In this document: one piece after another, positions 1 through 5,413 of the stretch
Position numbering within the stretch: the first letter of the stretch is position 1
Layout of the letters: each line of letters opens with the position of its first letter
Source of the DNA: Burkholderiales bacterium
GTDB lineage: Bacteria > Pseudomonadota > Gammaproteobacteria > Burkholderiales > Burkholderiaceae_C
Reading direction: 5' to 3'
Length of the DNA stretch: 6,617 bases
Assembly (NCBI GenBank): GCA_947450745.1
Contig: CANFYD010000220.1
Location: 1 to 6,617 of the forward strand
Program-made: the position numbers and the translations under genes
The notes under the pieces: model-generated
Databases searched by the model: none
Seen by the model: only the letters and a program-made list of their open reading frames with translations
Told to the model about the DNA's origin: nothing

Positions 1-141
1 AAAAACTGTCCTCGCTGGGGCCACCTTTCGCTATCGCCGCCTTCTGCCGCGCAGACTCCCAGCGTCGTAACCCCCCGGTCAGGCGGTTTTCAGCCGCCCT
101 TCGAATCGGCTACTCTTGCGCCCAGCAACCACGAGGCGCAG
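1..141. other. Leader region upstream of the GGDEF gene, no supported gene
   Basis: I cannot support a gene here. On the + strand the frame of the downstream GGDEF gene stays open to the window edge, but it has no in-frame ATG, GTG or TTG start before 142, and the implied residues (rich in Ser, Pro and Ala) do not look like a domain. A second + frame runs from the edge to a TAA at 68-70 and could be the last 22 codons of an upstream gene, but it is too short to recognise. A weak promoter-like pair (TTTTCA at 87-92 and TACTCT at 111-116, 18-bp spacer) would suit the GGDEF gene. It matches consensus poorly. Confidence 0.3.
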
Positions 142-1785
142 ATGCAAGAAACCCTTCAAGGCCAGCCCGACGGTGAGCAGATCGCCGCTTGGCTGGCGCA
201 GGCCGTAGCGCAGCGCCAAGGCAATCTTGATCTGGGCCTGAGCTTGGCTTCCAAAGCCTGGGATGCGGCCCGGCAGCAGGGCTTTTTGGCTGAGCAGCTG
301 GAGGCAGGCAGTCTGCGCGCCTTCTTTCAGTTCCGGCGTGGCGATGCGCCCGCCATGCTGGCAGGCAGCCAGCAATTGCTGCCGCTGTTGCGCGACCAGG
401 GCAGCAGCGCCTTGCTCTGCGAACTGCTGCGCTGGACGGCCTATGCCTGCGCCGAGCGGGGCGATTTTGAAACCGCCCTCGCCCATGTCACCGAAAGCCT
501 GGCCCGCGCCCACGAATTGGGCGACCCGCGCATGGTCGCGATTGCGCTGAACGCCACCGGCGCTTGCCTTGAGCGCATGGGCGACCCTTGGCAGGGCGCG
601 CGGATGATGCGGGAGGCGGCGGTCTTGCTGGGCGATGCCGCCAGCGACTTCGAGCTGATGATTTCGCACAACAACCAAGCCACGATCGCACTCGCCACCT
701 TCAATCTGTTGTGCCACAGCGAGCAGGCCGAACACCAGCGCGAAGGTGCCGAGGCGCTGCGCTGTGCGGCACAACATGCGCTGGCTGTGCGGCCGCATGC
801 GCAAGCGCTGGGCGACGCGTTCTTCACCGCGTTGAGCGACGCCAATCGCGGCGAGGCCTTGCTGCAGCTCGGCGAAATCGATGCAGCTGCGGGGCTGCTG
901 CGCGCCGCCTTGCAGTTGAGCCAACAACATGGTTTTGCCGCCGTGGTGTGGCGCACGCGCTGCTTGTTGGCCGAGCTGAGCTTGCTGATCGGGCGGCCGC
1001 TTGAAGCGCTGGCCGAACTCGAAGCGGTGCTGCTGGAGACGGCCGGCCAAGCACAAACCCTGCTCGTCCTGCGCTTGCACTTCGCAGCCTATCGGGCGGC
1101 CAAGTTGCTCGGTGACAGCGCCACCGCCTTGCAGCACTTGGAGCGCTTTCAGACACTGGAGCGCCATCGCGGTGTCACGCAATTGATGGCACAGGCGCGC
1201 TTCTTTGTCAGCCGCCTGGAGCTTGAGCAAGGTTTGGGGGCGGCCGGCGCGGCCGCCTCGGCCCAGCCCGCTGCGGGACTGGTGGCGGGCGACAGCGACG
1301 CGGCTCAACTCGACCCACTGACCGGCCTGGGCAACCGGCGCTGCTTCGAATCCCGCATGCCGGCCTTGGTGCGGGCGGCGGCGCAAAACGCCACCGCCCT
1401 GACGCTGGCCTTGATCGACCTGGACCGCTTCAAGCTGATCAACGAGGAGTTTGGCGAGGCGGTGGGCGATCAAGTCTTGCAGGTGCTGGCGCAAATGCTG
1501 CGCGACAACACGCGCAGCAGCGACTTATTGCTGCGCTGGGGCGGCGAAGAGATTCTGGTCGTGTTGCCCGACACCGTGCCGGACCGCGCCTTCGAGGTCT
1601 GCGAGCGCCTGCGCCAGTCGGTCGAGCATTACCCCTGGAGCCAACTGGCCGCCGGGCTGGATGTGACCTTGAGCATTGGTCTGGCGAATGCGCCGCCCTA
1701 TGCCAGCGACCTGCTGGTGGCGCGAGCCGAAAGTGCGATGCAGCGCGCCAAGCACCTGGGCCGCAACCGCGTCGCGTTGGCTTGA
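142..1785 (+). CDS. TPR-GGDEF protein, probable diguanylate cyclase
   Basis: A 547-residue protein expected to make c-di-GMP from two GTP in the cytoplasm. The N-terminal part (about 1-350) is all-helical with TPR-like repeats near 97-129, 132-166, 228-264, 272-305 and 308-345. A charged helix (about 330-364) and an Ala/Gly-rich linker (366-389) lead into the GGDEF domain (390-547). That domain opens with DPLTGLGNRR (391-400). Expected metal and GTP residues are present: D426, N434, D443 and the loop GGEEI (467-471), with E469 at the metal-binding position. RSSD at 458-461 lies exactly five residues before the loop, as expected for a product-inhibition I-site. Oddities are Ile instead of Phe closing the loop, and NE/GE in place of the usual ND/GH. 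No signal peptide or membrane segment is seen. The ATG start has GAGG at 133-136, 5 nt upstream. The TPR part probably senses a protein partner (inference). An enzymatically weak homologue cannot be excluded. Confidence 0.9.
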   Translation: MQETLQGQPDGEQIAAWLAQAVAQRQGNLDLGLSLASKAWDAARQQGFLAEQLEAGSLRAFFQFRRGDAPAMLAGSQQLLPLLRDQGSSALLCELLRWTAYACAERGDFETALAHVTESLARAHELGDPRMVAIALNATGACLERMGDPWQGARMMREAAVLLGDAASDFELMISHNNQATIALATFNLLCHSEQAEHQREGAEALRCAAQHALAVRPHAQALGDAFFTALSDANRGEALLQLGEIDAAAGLLRAALQLSQQHGFAAVVWRTRCLLAELSLLIGRPLEALAELEAVLLETAGQAQTLLVLRLHFAAYRAAKLLGDSATALQHLERFQTLERHRGVTQLMAQARFFVSRLELEQGLGAAGAAASAQPAAGLVAGDSDAAQLDPLTGLGNRRCFESRMPALVRAAAQNATALTLALIDLDRFKLINEEFGEAVGDQVLQVLAQMLRDNTRSSDLLLRWGGEEILVVLPDTVPDRAFEVCERLRQSVEHYPWSQLAAGLDVTLSIGLANAPPYASDLLVARAESAMQRAKHLGRNRVALA

Positions 1786-1791
1786 CGAGGT

Positions 1792-2751
1792 TTACTGGCG
1801 CTCCACCACCACCGCCGCCAGCGCCAACACACTGCGCACCCGCTGTGCCGCTTGGCGGGCGTCCTCGCGGGAGGCGTAGGGTCCGGCTTGCAAGCGGTGC
1901 AGGCCGCTGTCTTTGAAGACGGCCAGCAGCGGTGCCATCCAGTCCAGCTCTCCGACCAGCTTGCGGCGCATCTCTTCGGCACCGTCGAGCTTGGAAAACG
2001 CGCCGAGCTGGACCCAGAAGCCTGGCGCTGAAGCGCGCGGCAGGCCGTCCGCCAGTGCTGATTTTCGGACCTCAGCGGGCGCTGCAACTTGAGCCGTACC
2101 GGTCAGCAGGGGCGCGCCCATCGCCGCAGCGGAGGCAAAAACAACAGAGTTGTTGTCGCCACGCTGCCAAGCGCCACTGCGGATGTCTTCATAGGTGATG
2201 CGCTCGACTTCGACCGGCGTGACGCCGCGCAAGATGTCCAGCTTCAGCGCCGCCGTATAGCTCAGGTCGATGACCCGGCCCTTGTGGAACGGCCCGCGGT
2301 CGTTGATGCGCACGATCACTTGCTGGCCATTGACCGGGTTGCGCACTTTGGCAAAGCTCGGAATCGGCATCGTCGCGTGAGCACCGGTCATCGCGTACAT
2401 GTTGTAAATCTCGCCGCTGGAGGTGGGCCGGCCGTGGAATTTTTTGCCGTACCAGGAGGCCAGGCCGGTCTCGACCAGCGGCTTGTCCTCAGTCATCGGC
2501 TCGTAGCGCTGGCCCAGCACCTCGTAGGGCTTGTTGGGCCCGCCCTTGCGGATCGCCTCCAGCTGCGGAGCGGCATTGGGCACTTGCATCAAGTTGGCCG
2601 GAATGACCGCCTCGGGGCCGTCCTTGCCCGGCTGGCCGCCTGAGCCCGAGGTCTTCGGCCCTTGGCTGGCGCATCCGCCCAGCACCAGAGCGGCCAGCAG
2701 GCCAGCCGCCAGTGCGGGCTGTCGAATCGTGTTTGTGAAGCAAATCAGCAT
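1792..2751 (-). CDS. rlpA: RlpA-like septal ring lipoprotein / lytic transglycosylase with SPOR domain
   Basis: A 319-residue outer-membrane lipoprotein of the RlpA family. The N-terminus has a hydrophobic signal segment ending in the lipobox LGGC, with C27 as the lipidated residue. Ala follows it, so there is no Asp inner-membrane retention signal. A low-complexity Gly/Pro linker follows. The double-psi beta-barrel spans about 93-188, with SWYG (99-102), FHGRPT (105-110), GAH (123-125), RINDRGPF (148-155) and IDLS (161-164). H125 and D151 are 26 residues apart, the same spacing as the H131 and D157 pair reported as essential in Pseudomonas aeruginosa RlpA. The C-terminal SPOR domain (about 244-319, starting FWVQLGAFS) should bind glycan strands stripped of stem peptides at the septum. 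Family knowledge points to cleavage of such naked glycans during daughter-cell separation; in some bacteria RlpA lacks this activity. An upstream in-frame ATG at 2841 would place 30 unsuitable residues before the signal, so I reject it. Confidence 0.93.
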   Translation of the reverse strand: MLICFTNTIRQPALAAGLLAALVLGGCASQGPKTSGSGGQPGKDGPEAVIPANLMQVPNAAPQLEAIRKGGPNKPYEVLGQRYEPMTEDKPLVETGLASWYGKKFHGRPTSSGEIYNMYAMTGAHATMPIPSFAKVRNPVNGQQVIVRINDRGPFHKGRVIDLSYTAALKLDILRGVTPVEVERITYEDIRSGAWQRGDNNSVVFASAAAMGAPLLTGTAQVAAPAEVRKSALADGLPRASAPGFWVQLGAFSKLDGAEEMRRKLVGELDWMAPLLAVFKDSGLHRLQAGPYASREDARQAAQRVRSVLALAAVVVERQ

Positions 2752-2759
2752 GGGCGCGA

Positions 2760-2763
2760 CCTT
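2760..2763 (-). promoter_or_regulatory. Ribosome binding site deciding the rlpA start
   Basis: On the minus strand AAGG lies 8 nt before the ATG at 2751. This start puts the hydrophobic signal segment and lipobox at the correct distance from the N-terminus. The longer in-frame start at 2841 does not. Confidence 0.6.
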
Positions 2764-2817
2764 AAACCATTCCGGGCGGCATTGACAGCATCGGTGGATC
2801 CCACAACGAGCCGGCAC

Positions 2818-2840
2818 TGCGCAGCGTCGTATGCTGCGCA
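2818..2840. repeat. Interrupted perfect inverted repeat, candidate operator or leader hairpin
   Basis: Left arm TGCGCAGC (2818-2825) and right arm GCTGCGCA (2833-2840) are exact reverse complements around a 7-nt centre, GTCGTAT. The dyad ends 11 nt before the AGGA ribosome binding site (2852-2855) of the FAH-family gene. It could be an operator for a dimeric repressor acting on one or both divergent genes, or a hairpin in the mRNA leader. About one dyad this good might arise by chance in a GC-rich window of this size, so only its position makes it notable. Confidence 0.5.
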
Positions 2841-2864
2841 ACTTCGACCGCAGGACTTGATGCC

Positions 2865-3563
2865 ATGACCAGCTATATCTTCGCCCCCGCTGAACAAGCC
2901 AGCGTGGCCGTGCGCGGCACGACCGCCCGCTACGCCGTCACACGCATTTTTTGCGTCGGCCGCAACTACGCCGCTCACGCGCTGGAGATGGGCGGCAACC
3001 CGGAACGCGAACCGCCGTTCTACTTCAGCAAGCCGGCCAGCGCGCTGGTGCCCACCGGGGCCACCGTGCCCTACCCGCCGGGCACCAAAAACTACCACTA
3101 CGAGATGGAACTGGTGATCGCCATCGGCGCGCCGGTGTTCAAGGTCACGCCCGAAGTGGCACGCGCGGCGGCTTGGGGCTATGCGGCCGGGCTGGACATG
3201 ACGCGGCGCGATCTGCAAGCCGAGGCCAAGGCGGCCGGCCGGCCCTGGGACACGGCCAAGGGCTTCGAGCAATCGGCCGTCATCACCGAGCTGGTGCGCG
3301 CCAGCGACTTGGGGCCGATGAACGCCGGCGCGATCACGCTGGCCGTCAACGGCGTGGAAAAGCAGCGCGGCGATCTGGCCGACATGATCTGGAGCGTGCC
3401 GGAGATCATCAGCAACCTGTCGCAGTTCTACCACCTGCAGCCGGGCGACCTGATCTACACCGGCACGCCGGAGGGTGTCGGCGCGGTCAAGCCGGGTGAT
3501 GTGATCACCGGCCGGGTCGAGGGCTTGGCCGAGCTGAGCCTGACGATCGCAGCGGCGGAATAA
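2865..3563 (+). CDS. Fumarylacetoacetate hydrolase family protein, fumarylpyruvate-hydrolase-like
   Basis: A 232-residue single-domain FAH-fold enzyme, of normal length for the short FAHD1/NagK-type group. The core carries VGRNYAAHALEM (31-42), in which H38 and E41 match the spacing of the catalytic His-Glu dyad of human FAHD1. The metal ligands are E80 and E82 (YEMEL) and D111 (LDMTRRD). GRPWDTAKGF (125-134) and TGTPEGVG (199-206) are further family signatures. Such enzymes hydrolyse C-C bonds in acylpyruvates, such as fumarylpyruvate to fumarate and pyruvate at the end of the gentisate pathway, or decarboxylate oxaloacetate. The wording around residues 31-60 and 105-130 resembles NagK, but no gentisate dioxygenase or maleylpyruvate isomerase gene is nearby, so the substrate is open. 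AGGA at 2852-2855 lies 9 nt before the ATG. nadC follows after 46 bp on the same strand, so the two are likely co-transcribed. Confidence 0.9.
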   Translation: MTSYIFAPAEQASVAVRGTTARYAVTRIFCVGRNYAAHALEMGGNPEREPPFYFSKPASALVPTGATVPYPPGTKNYHYEMELVIAIGAPVFKVTPEVARAAAWGYAAGLDMTRRDLQAEAKAAGRPWDTAKGFEQSAVITELVRASDLGPMNAGAITLAVNGVEKQRGDLADMIWSVPEIISNLSQFYHLQPGDLIYTGTPEGVGAVKPGDVITGRVEGLAELSLTIAAAE

Positions 3564-3609
3564 AGCGTCGAGCTTCTACACTGGCGGCCCGTCAGCTGCC
3601 ACTTACGCC

Positions 3610-4470
3610 ATGTTCGACCACAACGAAACCCTCACCGAAGCGCGCCAGCGCAATGTTCGCGATGCCTTGCTCGAGGACATCGGTGTGTGCGACTGGACGG
3701 CGCAGTTGGTGCCGGCCGGTGCTCGCGTCAACGCCCATGTGAGGGTGCGCGAGCATGCGGTGCTTTGTGGCTGCGAGTGGTTCGAGGCGGTGTTTCATGC
3801 GCTCGACCCGACCGCGCAGATCCGCTGGTTGTACGAAGAGGGCGATGTGATGACCGCCGACTCGCTGGTCTGCCAGATCGAAGCGGACGGCCGCGCCTTG
3901 CTGTCCGCCGAGCGGCCGGCGCTGAACTTTCTGCAACTGCTGTCCGGCACCGCCACGCTGACGCATGCCCATGTGCAGGTGATCGAAGGAGCGAGCAGCA
4001 ACCCGCGCGGCTGCGCCCTGCTGGACACCCGCAAAACTGTGCCCGGCCTGCGGCTGGCGCAGAAATACGCGGTGCTGGTGGGCGGCGGTGCCAATCAACG
4101 GCTGGCACTTTACGACGGCATCCTGATCAAAGAAAACCACATCGCCGCAGCCGGTGGCGTGGCGGCTGCGCTGCGCGCCGCGCAGGCACTGCAGGCCGGC
4201 GTGGGCATTCAGGTCGAGGTCGAATCATTGGCCGAGCTGCAAGAAGCGCTGGCCGCCGGTGCCGTCAGCGTGCTGCTGGACAACTTCACCGAAGCGCTGA
4301 TGAAAGAGGCCGTGGCCCTGACCGCCGGCCGGGCGCTGCTGGAGGTGTCGGGCGGCGTGGCGCTGGATCAACTGCGCTGGATTGCCGCCACCGGCGTCGA
4401 CCGCATTTCCATCGGCCGCTTGACCAAGGACGTGCATGCGGTCGATTACTCGATGCGCGTCGAACCCTGA
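3610..4470 (+). CDS. nadC: Nicotinate-nucleotide pyrophosphorylase (quinolinate phosphoribosyltransferase)
   Basis: A 286-residue cytosolic enzyme converting quinolinate and PRPP to nicotinate mononucleotide, CO2 and pyrophosphate in de novo NAD synthesis. The length is typical. Family signatures in order are ERPALNFLQLLSGTAT (101-116), DTRKTVPGLR (139-148), KYAVLVGGGANQR (152-164), IKENHI (173-178), EVES (203-206), LDN (223-225), SGGV (247-250) and SIGR (267-270). These cover the quinolinate-binding Arg/Lys residues and the acidic and Gly-rich PRPP-binding ends of the barrel strands. Position 163 is Gln where E. coli and Mycobacterium enzymes have His (GGGxNHR). I recall Gln here in other betaproteobacterial NadC proteins, so this is probably a lineage trait rather than damage. 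No clear Shine-Dalgarno precedes the ATG. A TACACT at 3577-3582 could be a -10 element of a gene-specific promoter. nadA and nadB are not in the window. Confidence 0.96.
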   Translation: MFDHNETLTEARQRNVRDALLEDIGVCDWTAQLVPAGARVNAHVRVREHAVLCGCEWFEAVFHALDPTAQIRWLYEEGDVMTADSLVCQIEADGRALLSAERPALNFLQLLSGTATLTHAHVQVIEGASSNPRGCALLDTRKTVPGLRLAQKYAVLVGGGANQRLALYDGILIKENHIAAAGGVAAALRAAQALQAGVGIQVEVESLAELQEALAAGAVSVLLDNFTEALMKEAVALTAGRALLEVSGGVALDQLRWIAATGVDRISIGRLTKDVHAVDYSMRVEP

Positions 4471-4485
4471 GAGGGTGAGCTCAGG
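4466..4485 (+). repeat. Stem-loop overlapping the nadC stop codon
   Basis: CCTGAG (4466-4471) pairs with CTCAGG (4480-4485) around an 8-nt loop. The left arm contains the nadC TGA (4468-4470). It lies immediately before a second, stronger stem-loop. A role in mRNA 3'-end processing or stability is possible but not shown. Confidence 0.4.
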
Positions 4486-4486
4486 C

Positions 4487-4512
4487 GTAGGGCGGATCTC
4501 GACCCGCCCTAC
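4487..4512. repeat. REP-like GTAGGGCGG hairpin between convergent nadC and parA
   Basis: GTAGGGCGG (4487-4495) and CCGCCCTAC (4504-4512) form a perfect 9-bp stem around an 8-nt loop. It sits in the 54-bp gap between the two convergent stop codons, where a bidirectional terminator would be expected. Neither strand has a T-run after the stem, so it is not a canonical intrinsic terminator. Intergenic GTAGGGYGG inverted repeats are common in many proteobacterial genomes, so this may be one copy of a dispersed REP-like family. It is the only copy in the window. Confidence 0.6.
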
Positions 4513-4524
4513 CTGGGATCAACT

Positions 4525-5289
4525 TCAGGCCAGCGACGCATAAAGCGCCACGAACTCCTGGGTCAACTTGTGGCGCGGGTCCAGGTGGATCATCGGCCGG
4601 GCCAGCTCATGGGACTCCTTGATCTTCACGCTGGCACTCAAATACGGCTGCAAGACCGGCAGGCCTTCATCGATCAGCGCTTGGACGGTGCGCTGCGGCA
4701 AGGCGGCGCGGGCCTGGAACTGGTTCACCACAATGCCCTCGACCTGCAACTCCGGGTTGTGGTCGGCCTGGATTTCCTTGACGTTTTCCAGCAAGTCATA
4801 CAAAGCGCGGCGCGAGAAATCATCGCAGTCGAACGGGATCAGGCAGCGCTGCGAGGCAATCAGGGCCGAACGGGTGTAGAAATTCAGCGACGGCGGCGTG
4901 TCGATCCAGACCTCGTCATAAGCGGCCGACAGCTCGATCAAGGCATCGCGCAATTTGTAGATCTTGTAGCGGCTCTCCAGCTTGCTGTGCAGCTCGTCGA
5001 GCAGGCCGCTGGCCGGCATCAGGTGCAGGTTGTCCCAGGGCGTGGCGACGATGAAATCGCTGGTCTTGATCGGCCGCAGCGCGAACTTCAAAGTGGATTC
5101 AAAAAACTCGGCCGCCCCGGGCCGCGCTTCGTCGGCCGCATCGCCGAGCACATAGCGGCTGGAATTGCCCTGCCGGTCGAGGTCGACCAAGAGCGTGCGC
5201 CGCCCCTGTTGCGCCGCAATCGCGGCCAAATTGGCAGTGATCGTCGATTTACCGACGCCACCCTTCTGGTTGAAAACGACACGGCGCAT
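4525..5289 (-). CDS. Orphan ParA-family ATPase
   Basis: A 254-residue ParA/MinD-type ATPase of the short form without an N-terminal DNA-binding domain. It has the deviant Walker A KGGVGKST (9-16, signature K9 and catalytic K14), the A' region LLVDLDRQGNSS (33-44, D36 and D38) and Walker B WIDTPP (128-133, D130). The C-terminal half carries the usual ParA helices, including VVNQF (187-191) and SVKIKES (220-226). Such proteins form ATP-dependent dimers that bind DNA non-specifically and position a cargo (plasmid, chromosome origin, chemoreceptor cluster or other assembly). No parB or parS-like site lies nearby, so the cargo is unknown. Position 39 is Arg where most ParA proteins have Pro (DxDPQ). 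The start at 5289 has a strong AGGAG 6 nt upstream and places Walker A at residue 9. The in-frame ATG at 5331 lacks a ribosome binding site. Confidence 0.92.
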   Translation of the reverse strand: MRRVVFNQKGGVGKSTITANLAAIAAQQGRRTLLVDLDRQGNSSRYVLGDAADEARPGAAEFFESTLKFALRPIKTSDFIVATPWDNLHLMPASGLLDELHSKLESRYKIYKLRDALIELSAAYDEVWIDTPPSLNFYTRSALIASQRCLIPFDCDDFSRRALYDLLENVKEIQADHNPELQVEGIVVNQFQARAALPQRTVQALIDEGLPVLQPYLSASVKIKESHELARPMIHLDPRHKLTQEFVALYASLA

Positions 5290-5295
5290 GCCAAG

Positions 5296-5302
5296 CTCCT
5301 CT
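5296..5302 (-). promoter_or_regulatory. Strong ribosome binding site deciding the parA-like start
   Basis: On the minus strand AGAGGAG ends 6 nt before the ATG at 5289. It is the best Shine-Dalgarno match in the window and settles the start of the ParA-family protein against the longer in-frame ATG at 5331. Confidence 0.75.
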
Positions 5303-5370
5303 GCTGCAACTGCAAGCCGCGTATTGTGCATTGCAGCAATCGCGCCAGCAGTCGGGCTTGCCCTGAGTGG

Positions 5371-5397
5371 GCGTCACTTGTTGCGCCTCACTTGTCG
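5371..5397. repeat. Two tandem 13-bp direct repeats upstream of parA-like gene
   Basis: GCGTCACTTGTTG (5371-5383) and GCCTCACTTGTCG (5385-5397) agree at 11 of 13 positions and share the core TCACTTGT, with a 14-bp period. They lie 82-108 bp upstream of the ParA start codon, in a position where a regulator could bind. A similar pair, GGCTCACTT at 6491-6499 and 6504-6512, lies on the other side of the glycosyltransferase gene. Confidence 0.5.
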
Positions 5398-5413
5398 GCC
5401 CTCGGTTGGCAGG

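Larger units (their letters stand above)
2752..2864. promoter_or_regulatory. Divergent intergenic region between rlpA and the FAH-family gene
   Basis: This 113-bp gap must hold the promoters of both divergent genes unless one is transcribed from inside its neighbour. On the + strand there is a perfect TTGACA at 2782-2787, but no convincing -10 hexamer follows at 15-19 bp. A looser -10-like TATGCT sits at 2830-2835, inside the dyad described separately. I tested for a sigma-54 -24/-12 pattern around the GGCAC at 2813-2817 and it does not fit. I could not place an rlpA promoter with confidence. Confidence 0.5.
5290..5413 (-). promoter_or_regulatory. Intergenic region between the glycosyltransferase and parA-like genes
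   Basis: This 124-bp gap separates two genes on the same strand and is long enough for a separate promoter. Reading the minus strand, a -10-like CACAAT (plus-strand 5323-5328) would start transcription about 26 nt before the ParA ATG, but no good -35 is seen. An 11-bp odd palindrome ATTGCAGCAAT (5330-5340) lies just upstream of that -10-like hexamer. Two direct repeats (5371-5397) lie further upstream. I see no hairpin with a T-run that would terminate the glycosyltransferase transcript. Confidence 0.35.

Noticed and set aside
82..98. Small hairpin GGCGG/CCGCC in the leader of the GGDEF gene
   Set aside because: It has only five base pairs and no T-run after it; many such short stems are expected in DNA this GC-rich.
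79..1494. Long open frame (471 codons) on the minus strand opposite the GGDEF gene
   Set aside because: It is antisense to a well-supported domain protein, shows no recognisable domain, is rich in Gln, Arg and Ala as expected for the reverse of GC-rich coding DNA, and has no convincing ribosome binding site.
2811..2828. Possible sigma-54 promoter around GGCAC before the FAH-family gene
   Set aside because: The bases at the expected -12 GC position are CG, so the required GG/GC spacing is not met.
2752..2841. Upstream extension of rlpA to an ATG at 2841
   Set aside because: It would add 30 residues, rich in Cys and Arg, before the lipoprotein signal peptide and would use up most of the divergent promoter region.
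2745..3434. 229-codon minus-strand open frame opposite the FAH-family gene
   Set aside because: It is antisense to conserved catalytic motifs and would overlap the 5' end of rlpA. The translation is His/Gly/Arg-rich shadow sequence.
5290..5331. Upstream extension of the ParA gene to an ATG at 5331
   Set aside because: There is no ribosome binding site before it, while the ATG at 5289 has a strong one and gives the normal distance to Walker A.
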